A stretch of 5,754 nucleotides of DNA from Tissierellia bacterium (lineage in GTDB: Bacteria > Bacillota > Clostridia > Tissierellales > Tissierellaceae): the NCBI GenBank assembly GCA_012521625.1, contig JAAYLY010000006.1:1-5754 (forward strand), read 5' to 3'. A program made the translations under genes and the position numbers. Below the pieces are notes generated by a model. The model was not told the DNA's origin, made no database searches, and saw only the letters and a list, made by a program, of their open reading frames with translations. Positions 1-4,849 of the stretch are shown piece after piece. Positions within the stretch are counted from its first letter, which is position 1. Each line of letters opens with the position of its first letter.

Positions 1-54
1 CCTACTAAAATTAGCCATGTAGATGGTAAATATGGGGATGGAACAGCCCTTTGA
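1..54 (+). CDS. Probable C-terminal tail of TnpB (partial, 5' end outside window)
   Basis: Frame 1 is open from the first base to a TGA at 52-54 and encodes 17 residues ending GKYGDGTAL. No catalytic RuvC or zinc-finger motif is in view, so the assignment rests only on position: in TnpB elements the nuclease gene ends just before, or overlaps, the omega-RNA segment, and this frame stops about 70 bases before the element end. TnpB is an RNA-guided DNA nuclease that helps keep the element at its donor site. A chance open frame of this length cannot be excluded. Confidence 0.35.
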   Translation, partial: PTKISHVDGKYGDGTAL

Positions 55-125
55 GCGTGGGTAAACTTGCTCCGATGGGAGTATTGACCACGAAGCCACC
101 ACCTCTATAGGTGGAGGTAGTTCAC
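40..125 (+). ncRNA. Putative omega RNA (reRNA) scaffold of the TnpB element
   Basis: Two nested structures are visible. GTGG (57-60) can pair with CCAC (88-91), enclosing a CTCC-GATG-GGAG hairpin (70-81). Next comes the terminal hairpin CCACCT/AGGTGG (99-114) just before the TTCAC end. In IS200/IS605 elements the 3' end of the tnpB transcript, including the element's right end, folds into the scaffold that TnpB binds; the sequence just outside the element serves as guide, which here would begin at about 126. The 5' limit given is arbitrary, because omega RNAs are usually processed from the tnpB mRNA and no promoter is seen. Confidence 0.5.
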
Positions 126-149
126 TATTAGATTTTAACCAAGATTAGT

Positions 150-290
150 TTAACAAGTAGCTCCCCCTAGCAGGAGAAGTTCTGCTTCCAAGATCTCTTC
201 CTGCCTATCGAAAAGCTCATCTGATAATAATTGGGCCTCTATATTTTCAAAGCCTAGCCTTTGGATGGTATCTCCTATTGGGGTTGAGGA
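150..290 (-). pseudogene. Coding-like C-terminal relic, unidentified
   Basis: Reading the minus strand from 290 down to a TAA at 152-150 gives 46 residues with natural-looking composition: GDTIQRLGFENIEAQ near the start, then an acidic helix-like run (DELFDRQEEILEAELLLL) and a GGATC end. It has no ATG, GTG or TTG start and is preceded in frame by a TAA (293-291), so it is not an intact gene. It could be the 3' end of a gene whose front was lost. I do not recognise the family. The opposite strand is also open over much of this stretch (161-334), so chance coding potential remains possible. Confidence 0.3.
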
Positions 291-472
291 TTAAGGATAT
301 AGAGGCATATATAAATTTAATCCATCCCGATGACTAGGCTGAACTGAGGCTGGCATTAAAAGATTGTTTAAAGGGTAAAGGATATAATCTAAAGCTTCGG
401 CTACCACAAAAAGATGGTTATATGAAGTATGTTCTCCATAAGTCTAATCCCATAGTTGGCGGAGATATATAG
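287..472 (+). pseudogene. PAS-domain fragment with in-frame stop (decayed sensor/regulator gene)
   Basis: One frame reads through IKDIEAYINLIHPDD, then a TAG at 335-337, then continues in the same frame with AELRLALKDCLKGKGYN, LKLRLPQKDGYMKYV and HKSNPIVGGDI, ending at TAG 470-472. The pattern IHPDD-x-(E)-(L)..(LK)-G-..(L)-R-..(DG)-..(K)-Y-V..P-I is typical of the second half of a PAS fold (PAS_3 type), where IHPDD is normally followed by R and ADDR-like residues. The TAG sits where a conserved Arg/Lys would be, so a single substitution probably created it. No start codon, N-terminal half or output domain (kinase, GGDEF, HTH) is present. Assignment is by motif reading only. Confidence 0.5.
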
Positions 473-519
473 CTGTAAGTTTCTATAAATAAGCTTTCTT
501 TAGACTCGGCAGAAATTAT

Positions 520-549
520 TTGTTATTAGGAAGAAAATTGGGTAATAAT
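520..549 (+). promoter_or_regulatory. Candidate housekeeping promoter for the flavodiiron gene
   Basis: TTGTTA (520-525) lies 18 bases before AATAAT (544-549), which matches the -10 consensus TATAAT at five of six positions. It sits about 37 bases upstream of the start codon. No operator dyad for a redox or NO regulator is evident. AT-rich DNA gives such matches by chance, so confidence is low. Confidence 0.35.
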
Positions 550-585
550 TATTAAAAGGACCGCTTATAAAGAGGAGGTATAAGG

Positions 586-1812
586 ATGAAGGTTGTAAAG
601 ATTGCTGAAGGAATACATATGTTAACGGTTAATATGGAGAATATATTGTTTGAGGGTATGTGGGAAATAGGTAATGGGGTCACCCTCAACTCCTATTTGG
701 TAAAGGGAGAAAAAATTGCCCTTATTGATGGAGTAATAGGGTGGGATGGGGTCCCAGAAACCCTGTATGATAGATTAAAGGAAATAGAAGTAGACCCTAA
801 GGATATAGATTATATAATAATAAATCATATGGAGCCAGACCATTCAGGCTGGATAGAGAGCTTTAAAAAGTTAAATGCTGATTTCCAAATCATCTGTAGT
901 GATAAGGCTGCAAGACTGGTTACTTCCTTCTATGGTAATGAAGACAAGATTAGAATAGTAAAGGAAGGGGATGAGTTAGACCTGGGTCAGGGTAAGAAGT
1001 TGACCTTCCATCCAACTCCTAACGTTCATTGGCCAGATACTATGTTGACCTATGAGGTACAAACTAAAACCCTATTTTCATGTGATATGTATGGAGCCTT
1101 TGGTAGAATGGGGGACCATGTTTTTGATGATCAATTAACGGAGTCGGAGGTGGATTTCTTCGAAATGGAAGGAATTAGATATTACTCCAACGTAATGACC
1201 ACCTTCAGCCCTGCCATTAGGAAGGCCATAGAAAAGACAGAGGAATTAGATGTGAATATCATAGCACCTGGCCATGGACCAGTATATAGGACTAACCCAC
1301 GGAAGATTATTGATGATTATGCCCGCTATAGTAGATATGCCCAAGGAGCAGGAAAGAGGGAAATCACCATCCTGTGGGGTTCCATGTATGGGATGACTAA
1401 AAAGGCAGTGGACTTTGCTAAGGAAGTTTTAGAAAGGGAAGGCATAAGATATAATCTATTGGAAATGCCTATAGAAAGCGATAGTGAAATGATAGCTAAA
1501 ATATTTAAGGCTGCCGGTATAATAATTGCAGCTCCTACCTATGAATATAAGCTCTTCCCACCTATAGCTTCTGCCCTGGAAGAAGTTGGAAGAAAGAGGA
1601 TCACAGGAAAGGCTGCCTTCCGTTTTGGTTCTTACGGCTGGTCTGGAGGGGCAGAAAAGGAGCTAAAGGAAATCCATGATAGGAATAATATGAAGTGGGA
1701 CTTTATAGAATCGGTGGAGTTTGAAGGTGCTCCAAAGGAAGGAGACCTAAAGAAGATAGAAGCAGGAATCTTAGAGCTTATAAAAAGGATGGAGGATAGG
1801 GTGGTGGAGTAG
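586..1812 (+). CDS. Class A flavodiiron protein (FprA-type O2/NO reductase)
   Basis: A cytoplasmic flavodiiron protein, expected to reduce O2 to water and/or NO to N2O with electrons from rubredoxin or a similar donor, protecting an anaerobe. Residues 1-250 form the metallo-beta-lactamase-like diiron domain. All expected metal ligands are visible: HMEPDH at 81-86 (H81, E83, D85, H86), H148, D167 in the SCDMYGAFG segment, and H230 in the APGHGPVYR segment. Residues 258-400 form a flavodoxin domain with FMN-binding loops GSMYGMTKK (265-273), APTYEYKLFPP (316-326) and GSYGWSGG (348-355). The length of 408 is normal for the two-domain class; no rubredoxin or NADH-reductase fusion is present. The start is well supported by AGGAGG at 573-578, 7 bases before ATG. 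It appears monocistronic, ending at the 1876-1898 hairpin. No electron-donor gene is in the window. Whether it prefers O2 or NO cannot be read from sequence. Confidence 0.96.
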   Translation: MKVVKIAEGIHMLTVNMENILFEGMWEIGNGVTLNSYLVKGEKIALIDGVIGWDGVPETLYDRLKEIEVDPKDIDYIIINHMEPDHSGWIESFKKLNADFQIICSDKAARLVTSFYGNEDKIRIVKEGDELDLGQGKKLTFHPTPNVHWPDTMLTYEVQTKTLFSCDMYGAFGRMGDHVFDDQLTESEVDFFEMEGIRYYSNVMTTFSPAIRKAIEKTEELDVNIIAPGHGPVYRTNPRKIIDDYARYSRYAQGAGKREITILWGSMYGMTKKAVDFAKEVLEREGIRYNLLEMPIESDSEMIAKIFKAAGIIIAAPTYEYKLFPPIASALEEVGRKRITGKAAFRFGSYGWSGGAEKELKEIHDRNNMKWDFIESVEFEGAPKEGDLKKIEAGILELIKRMEDRVVE

Positions 1813-1875
1813 TTACTAGAAGATTTGGTGGTTGTTTAATATTCTGGTGTGAATTATTAACCAGTGGTATACTAC

Positions 1876-1898
1876 AAGGGCGGTCTTTAGCCGCCCTT
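1876..1898 (+). terminator. Hairpin terminator of the flavodiiron gene, overlapping the convergent gene's stop
   Basis: AAGGGCGG (1876-1883) pairs perfectly with CCGCCCTT (1891-1898) around a 7-base loop. On the plus strand it is followed by TTTAAATATATATA, which is U-rich although not a pure U run. The TAA stop of the convergent minus-strand gene (1889-1887) lies in the loop and its last two Gly codons lie in the right arm. The minus-strand side lacks a T run, so it is mainly a plus-strand terminator. Confidence 0.7.
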
Positions 1899-3161
1899 TA
1901 AATATATATACTGCAAGCTTATTGGAGCCCCTTCAATGGGCAGCTCTTCAGTCAACAATTCAAGCCTTCCTGCTTCTATACTATAATTTGAGTGAGGCTG
2001 TAAAACCCCATTTATAAATAGATTATAGTAGGAGGCCTCTTCTGGATTTAAGATGCCCCTATTACCGTATTCCAACAATTCGTCCTCATTGGTATAGACC
2101 CTCTTATTCTTAGCCACTGTATTATAATGGTAGACATCTGCCTTTAGTAGTTGGCCATTATTACAAATCTTAAGATACTCTAATATAATGGGACTTCCTT
2201 TAAGGGGAACATCTTCAGTTAATAGGGTTAACCTTCCTTCTTCCACCTTATAATTATTCCTAGGCTGCAAAACATCGTTAATATAGAGGTTAAAGAAGGA
2301 AATCTCATCAGGATTTGGAATACCCAGATTACCATATTCCAACAACTCATCTTCATTGGTGTATACCCTCTTTATTCCATCTGATACTGTATTATATTGG
2401 TATCCTTCTCCCCACAAGACATTAGATTTAGGACTTGGATTGTAAGTTGGGATATAGACCTGTATCCTACCTACTGACTTGATCCAAACATGGACCCTCA
2501 CTTCAAACTTCAACAGGTAACCTATCTTTATAGTTGGAGGGCAGACTGTAGACCTGGTTTCCACAGCTATATTATATAGGAATTCATCCCTAATCTGGGG
2601 CATATACATGACTAAATCCACACCTATAGGAGGAAGCTTACCTCCTATTAATTTCTTACTGGTAATGATTTCATAGGGGATTATTAAGTTAAATCTAACC
2701 CTCTTGTAATCTGCGTCCTCCAAATCCCAGACCTGGAGGGTATTTTTAATCATATATCCAGGCTTAAAATGGATTTTTTTGAATTTACCCTCTCCAATAT
2801 ATTTAATTATATTGTTGAAATAATATGTCTGCATATATTGGGAGAAGACCTTATCAGCCAGTATAGGGGTCTTTTCAAAAAGGCTTTTTTCTCCTTGGAT
2901 GCTAACAAAACTTAGGACAATGGTGGATCCCTCTATGGGGACATCTTCCGTCTTTAGGATTAACATGCCCTCAAATAGCTCATAATTTGTCCTAGGTTGC
3001 AAAACCCCATTAATATATAAACTATAATAGGAGACCTCTTGAGGACTTAAGATTCCACGGCTTCCATCCTTCTCTATTTCATCGGCATTTGTATAGATCC
3101 GCTTCTTGCCATCGGATAGGGCATAGTAATGGTATATATCAGCCTTTAACACACTCACCAC
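1887..3161 (-). CDS. Three-module DUF4183-like repeat protein, probable spore surface protein
   Basis: The protein has three copies of an ~80-residue module, at residues 5-88, 253-331 and 339-421. Each holds KR(I/V)YTN(A/E)DE, then a G-I-x-(S/N)-P-x-E turn, a Y/F-x-L-(Y/F)-I-N-x-VLQP core, an EG/AGRL strand and an L-x-TE-(D/E)-(V/L)-P-(I/L)-x-G-(S/A) end. The I-N-G-VLQ core and overall strand pattern match the DUF4183 protein encoded just upstream, which links it to a family common in spore-forming Firmicutes, including surface and exosporium-type proteins. Residues about 95-245 form a different, unassigned domain (IPYEIITSKK, MPQIRDEF, VETRSTVCPP) that faintly recalls the SPOCS/DUF3794 spore-protein type. 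No signal peptide, membrane segment or LPXTG is visible, as expected if loaded from the mother cell. Its last codons lie in the terminator hairpin shared with the convergent gene. The first codon in the longest frame is GTG at 3161; a better ribosome site favours GTG at 3152 (residue 4). A structural role in the spore envelope is inference. Confidence 0.85.
   Translation of the reverse strand: MVSVLKADIYHYYALSDGKKRIYTNADEIEKDGSRGILSPQEVSYYSLYINGVLQPRTNYELFEGMLILKTEDVPIEGSTIVLSFVSIQGEKSLFEKTPILADKVFSQYMQTYYFNNIIKYIGEGKFKKIHFKPGYMIKNTLQVWDLEDADYKRVRFNLIIPYEIITSKKLIGGKLPPIGVDLVMYMPQIRDEFLYNIAVETRSTVCPPTIKIGYLLKFEVRVHVWIKSVGRIQVYIPTYNPSPKSNVLWGEGYQYNTVSDGIKRVYTNEDELLEYGNLGIPNPDEISFFNLYINDVLQPRNNYKVEEGRLTLLTEDVPLKGSPIILEYLKICNNGQLLKADVYHYNTVAKNKRVYTNEDELLEYGNRGILNPEEASYYNLFINGVLQPHSNYSIEAGRLELLTEELPIEGAPISLQYIYLKGG
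1899..2405 (-). repeat. Tandem coding repeats: modules 2 and 3 of the DUF4183-like protein
   Basis: Module 2 (coded by 2405-2169) and module 3 (coded by 2147-1899) are separated by only about seven codons. They share a near-identical stretch, KRVYTNEDELLEYGN, coded around 2350 and 2090. The DNA differs mainly at third positions there, so this is an older duplication kept by selection and not a recent copy. Module 1 (3149-2898) is more divergent and lies beyond the central domain. Confidence 0.8.
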
Positions 3162-3162
3162 C
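3155..3162 (-). promoter_or_regulatory. Ribosome binding site that argues for a start at 3152
   Basis: The minus strand reads GGTGGTGA at 3162-3155, matching the ideal GGAGGTGA at seven of eight bases. It overlaps the first two GTG codons of the longest frame and leaves five bases between GGTGG and the GTG at 3152-3150. The outer GTG at 3161 has no comparable site upstream. The protein would then begin with LKADIYHY right after its initiator, which is also where module 1 begins. Confidence 0.5.
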
Positions 3163-3174
3163 CCATATAGATTA

Positions 3175-3195
3175 AGGATGTGCAGAGCACATCCT
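3175..3195 (-). terminator. Perfect 9-bp hairpin between the two DUF4183 genes
   Basis: AGGATGTGC (3175-3183) and GCACATCCT (3187-3195) are perfect inverted repeats around a 3-base loop. On the minus strand the hairpin follows the 124-residue DUF4183 gene by about 40 bases and precedes the 424-residue gene by about 15. Downstream sequence (TTAATCTATAT) is only moderately T-rich, so it may be a leaky terminator that sets the ratio of the two products, an mRNA-stabilising structure, or less likely an operator. Confidence 0.5.
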
Positions 3196-3235
3196 CTTAT
3201 TAAAGATAGCCTTATGCAGATAGCAGCTAGTTATT

Positions 3236-3610
3236 TTAAGTTCCTACCGTGGTTGTATTTTCTGCTTCTGGTAGGAAGTTGTTGACTACTAGGACAATAG
3301 TAGTTCCTTCAGGAATATCTGCAGCATCTTGAACCACTACTTCTGTAGTATCTACAGTGAACAGGTCGTCTTGCTGTAAAACTCCATTGACAAAGAGTAA
3401 ATAATATCCATTATCTGGATTTACTAGAGTTATATCTGTTACTGGTGCATCGGTATCATCCACAAAGGAGTTAGCTGGTATAGTTAATTCACCAGTATCA
3501 GGATCTACATCATCTGGGTTTAACTCATAGAAATATCTCAAAATATTAGGTTGTAGGGTAACGGTGGTATCAACTTCCACATCTACTACAAGCTTAAACA
3601 ACCTTGCCAT
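3236..3610 (-). CDS. DUF4183 domain protein, probable spore surface/exosporium component
   Basis: This 124-residue acidic protein is almost entirely one DUF4183 domain. A short N-terminal strand (residues 1-20) leads into ILRYFYELNPDD (23-34), the TIPANSFVDD segment (43-52), the hallmark GYYLLFVNGVLQ (68-79), and a final strand pair ending in GTTIVLVVNNF (102-112). A Thr-rich tail follows. DUF4183 proteins are widespread in Bacillus and Clostridia and often occur alone or at the end of collagen-like spore-surface proteins; their biochemical role is not established as far as I know. There is no signal peptide or membrane segment. The start is supported by AGGGGG (3623-3618), 7 bases before ATG. 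It lies upstream of, and probably shares a transcript with, the three-module protein. I found no convincing sigma-E or sigma-K promoter in the 120 bases upstream. Confidence 0.85.
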   Translation of the reverse strand: MARLFKLVVDVEVDTTVTLQPNILRYFYELNPDDVDPDTGELTIPANSFVDDTDAPVTDITLVNPDNGYYLLFVNGVLQQDDLFTVDTTEVVVQDAADIPEGTTIVLVVNNFLPEAENTTTVGT

Positions 3611-3734
3611 AAAATTTCCCCCTATTTAAATTATTTTAATAGAAATGATCTTTATATAATCAATATATTAGACAAGCTCACTTTTGTTACAATAATTACC
3701 AATAAATAGGGAAAATTTCCATAATAAATACTGG

Positions 3735-3767
3735 AATATAAAAAGCCCTACTTTTTATAGTAGGGCT
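3735..3767 (-). terminator. Rho-independent terminator after the phospholipase/relic unit
   Basis: AGCCCTAC (3744-3751) pairs with GTAGGGCT (3760-3767), with one further T-A pair inside and a 6-base loop. On the minus strand it is followed by TTTTTATATT. This is a textbook intrinsic terminator for transcription arriving from the phospholipase gene through the relic. It separates that unit from the DUF4183 pair downstream, which therefore needs its own promoter between about 3625 and 3735. Confidence 0.85.
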
Positions 3768-3778
3768 AATTTGTGGAC

Positions 3779-3991
3779 TTACTTCAATTTTTCATTGATA
3801 AATTCTTCAATGACTTCTTCATGGTTTGGGCTTCCGTATTTTACATCGCTATAGGCAAAGACACACTCATCCACATCTAATTCTTGGATTAATTCTGCTA
3901 ATTTATCCTGGGAGTAAATAGGTATACCATCAGGATATAACCTTCCAGCCAGTTCAGCGGGATATTTTCTATTATCAAAGTTAATTTTTTG
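3779..3991 (-). pseudogene. Relic of a cyclic 2,3-diphosphoglycerate synthetase-like protein
   Basis: The minus strand is open for 70 codons from just after a TGA (3994-3992) to TAA (3781-3779). It reads NRKYPAELAGRLYPDGIPIY near its front and VDECVFAYSDV in its middle. From memory these match the N-terminal part of the cDPGS-like P-loop protein family (about 440 residues), which carries GR-(K/R)YP-x-ELAG-x-LYP-x-GIPIY and VDE-VVFAYSDVSHE. The relic has no ATG, GTG or TTG near the front, lacks the family's beginning and its nucleotide-binding loop, and its last ~20 residues no longer look like the family. It overlaps the last codons of the phospholipase gene in another frame. A translated small domain is possible but no start or ribosome site supports it. 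Confidence 0.6.
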
Positions 3992-4697
3992 TCAAGTTTT
4001 CATTAAAAAGGTCCTTGTAGATGATGGTTAGGGCTCCTGCAGTAGTCCTTTGGGCTAGGGGGAGGCCACATCTGGCTATACGGTAGAATCTTTCTTCTTC
4101 ATCTTTTATATCCTTAAAGTGTTTATAGATTCTTATGGCAACTCTGGCATTGAACCTAATATAATCTTCCATGGAGTCTAGGATGTAGGTTCCCTTATCA
4201 ACCTTAAACTCCTTCATATAATCATAGGTCCTTTTAATATAGTTTTCATACTGCCTATGATTATCCAACAGCCTAATATTGGCATGCTGGGGTACGGTCA
4301 TATCCTGGATTAGGTGGAGGGCAGCTCCTATATAAAACATGGATTTTTTAACCTTTTCCTTCTTCCAATATCCTAAAGCTTCCTCATAATACTCTAGGCA
4401 GAGTTCTAGGGCGTCCTTCCTGCCGTATAAACCCTTTTTCTTAAAGGGATTATAAAAATGGTTAGAACTCCTATAATCTTGATCAGCCCATACGGCCCCT
4501 TCATTGATATCCTTAATAAATTTCTTGAAGAATTCATATTCCCTATAATACTTATCATTTTTTAGGATTAGTAAAGCCTGCTGGTTTAAAAATTTATGAA
4601 CTTCACATTGGGTTTTTATTATCAACTTTTTAAAGGGGTTGGTAATGCTAAAGATAGTATTTAGGACCTTATTATAGCTAGCTTCAAATTGTTCCAT
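3981..4697 (-). CDS. Zinc-dependent phospholipase C-family protein without signal peptide
   Basis: A 238-residue alpha-helical protein aligning over its whole length with bacterial zinc phospholipase C (Bacillus cereus PC-PLC, clostridial alpha-toxin catalytic domain; S1/P1-nuclease superfamily). Ligand-type residues are all present in order: H34 (HKFLNQQAL), D72 (GAVWAD), H80 (SSNHFYNP), H128 and D132 (ALHLIQDMTVPQH), H138, then H147 and E151 (HRQYENYI). The C-terminal QRTTAG motif also matches. Missing is the secretory front: the secreted enzymes have a signal peptide and, after cleavage, an N-terminal Trp whose amine binds zinc. Here the 33 residues before H34 are polar or basic with no Trp and no hydrophobic core. 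It is therefore probably cytoplasmic, perhaps mother-cell. The reaction (phosphodiester or phospholipid hydrolysis) is inferred from the family. Start: ATG at 4697 with AAGGGTGAT (4709-4701) just upstream. It diverges from the CotF-like gene. Confidence 0.85.
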   Translation of the reverse strand: MEQFEASYNKVLNTIFSITNPFKKLIIKTQCEVHKFLNQQALLILKNDKYYREYEFFKKFIKDINEGAVWADQDYRSSNHFYNPFKKKGLYGRKDALELCLEYYEEALGYWKKEKVKKSMFYIGAALHLIQDMTVPQHANIRLLDNHRQYENYIKRTYDYMKEFKVDKGTYILDSMEDYIRFNARVAIRIYKHFKDIKDEEERFYRIARCGLPLAQRTTAGALTIIYKDLFNENLTKN

Positions 4698-4770
4698 CCT
4701 ATCACCCTTTTAACTTATTAGATTTAGTATCTGTATTTTTTCGTTTTTTACACTAGGCTGACTTAAATTT

Positions 4771-4790
4771 GTAGGATATAAATATCTTAC
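4771..4790. promoter_or_regulatory. Dyad-symmetric site in the divergent intergenic region
   Basis: GTA-G-GATAT, two central bases AA, then ATATC-T-TAC form a 20-bp dyad with a single mismatched pair (4774/4787). A 2-base centre is too tight for an RNA hairpin, so a dimeric regulator site is more likely. It sits between the phospholipase and CotF-like start codons, just upstream of the candidate promoter of the latter. The AT-rich context makes chance symmetry plausible. Confidence 0.35.
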
Positions 4791-4791
4791 T

Positions 4792-4821
4792 TTGATTTTT
4801 TTGAATAATATTTCCTATATT
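4792..4821 (+). promoter_or_regulatory. Candidate promoter of the CotF-like gene
   Basis: TTGATT (4792-4797), 18 bases, then TATATT (4816-4821) gives a fair sigma-A-type match with a leader of about 22 bases. An alternative reading is TGAATA (4802-4807) with AAGAATA 17 bases later, resembling a forespore sigma-G promoter whose -10 is weak (four of seven). A clear mother-cell sigma-K -10 (CATAnnnTA) is not seen. Confidence 0.3.
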
Positions 4822-4849
4822 TGTAAGAATAATTACTGGAGGTGTATTT

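Larger units (their letters stand above)
1..125 (+). mobile_element. Right end of an IS200/IS605-type (TnpB) element, truncated by window edge
   Basis: The stretch ends in a short hairpin (99-114: CCACCT, 4-nt loop, AGGTGG) followed by GGTAGTTCAC, ending at 125. That layout is characteristic of the right ends of IS605/IS1341-type elements. Downstream sequence changes character at once into decayed, non-element DNA, which supports a boundary near 125. The left end, any Y1 transposase (tnpA) and most of tnpB lie outside the window. I infer the family from the end structure and not from a transposase domain, so subtype and completeness are unknown. Confidence 0.6.

Noticed and set aside
161..334. 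Plus-strand open frame read as one protein through the relic region
   Set aside because: Only the part from about 287 onward looks like a PAS domain; the first 40 codons have no recognisable pattern and are antisense to a more protein-like minus-strand frame.
473..519. Stretch between the PAS relic and the flavodiiron promoter
   Set aside because: No open frame of note, no hairpin with a T run and no RNA motif seen; treated as decayed spacer.
1899..2405. Direct DNA repeats that might suggest an array
   Set aside because: They are in-frame copies of a protein module with third-position differences, long and only a few in number, so not a CRISPR array or satellite.
3611..3735. Search for a sporulation sigma-factor promoter upstream of the DUF4183 gene
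   Set aside because: The AT-rich stretch offers weak sigma-A-like pairs (TTGTAA with TAATAT) but no convincing sigma-E or sigma-K -10, so I made no call.
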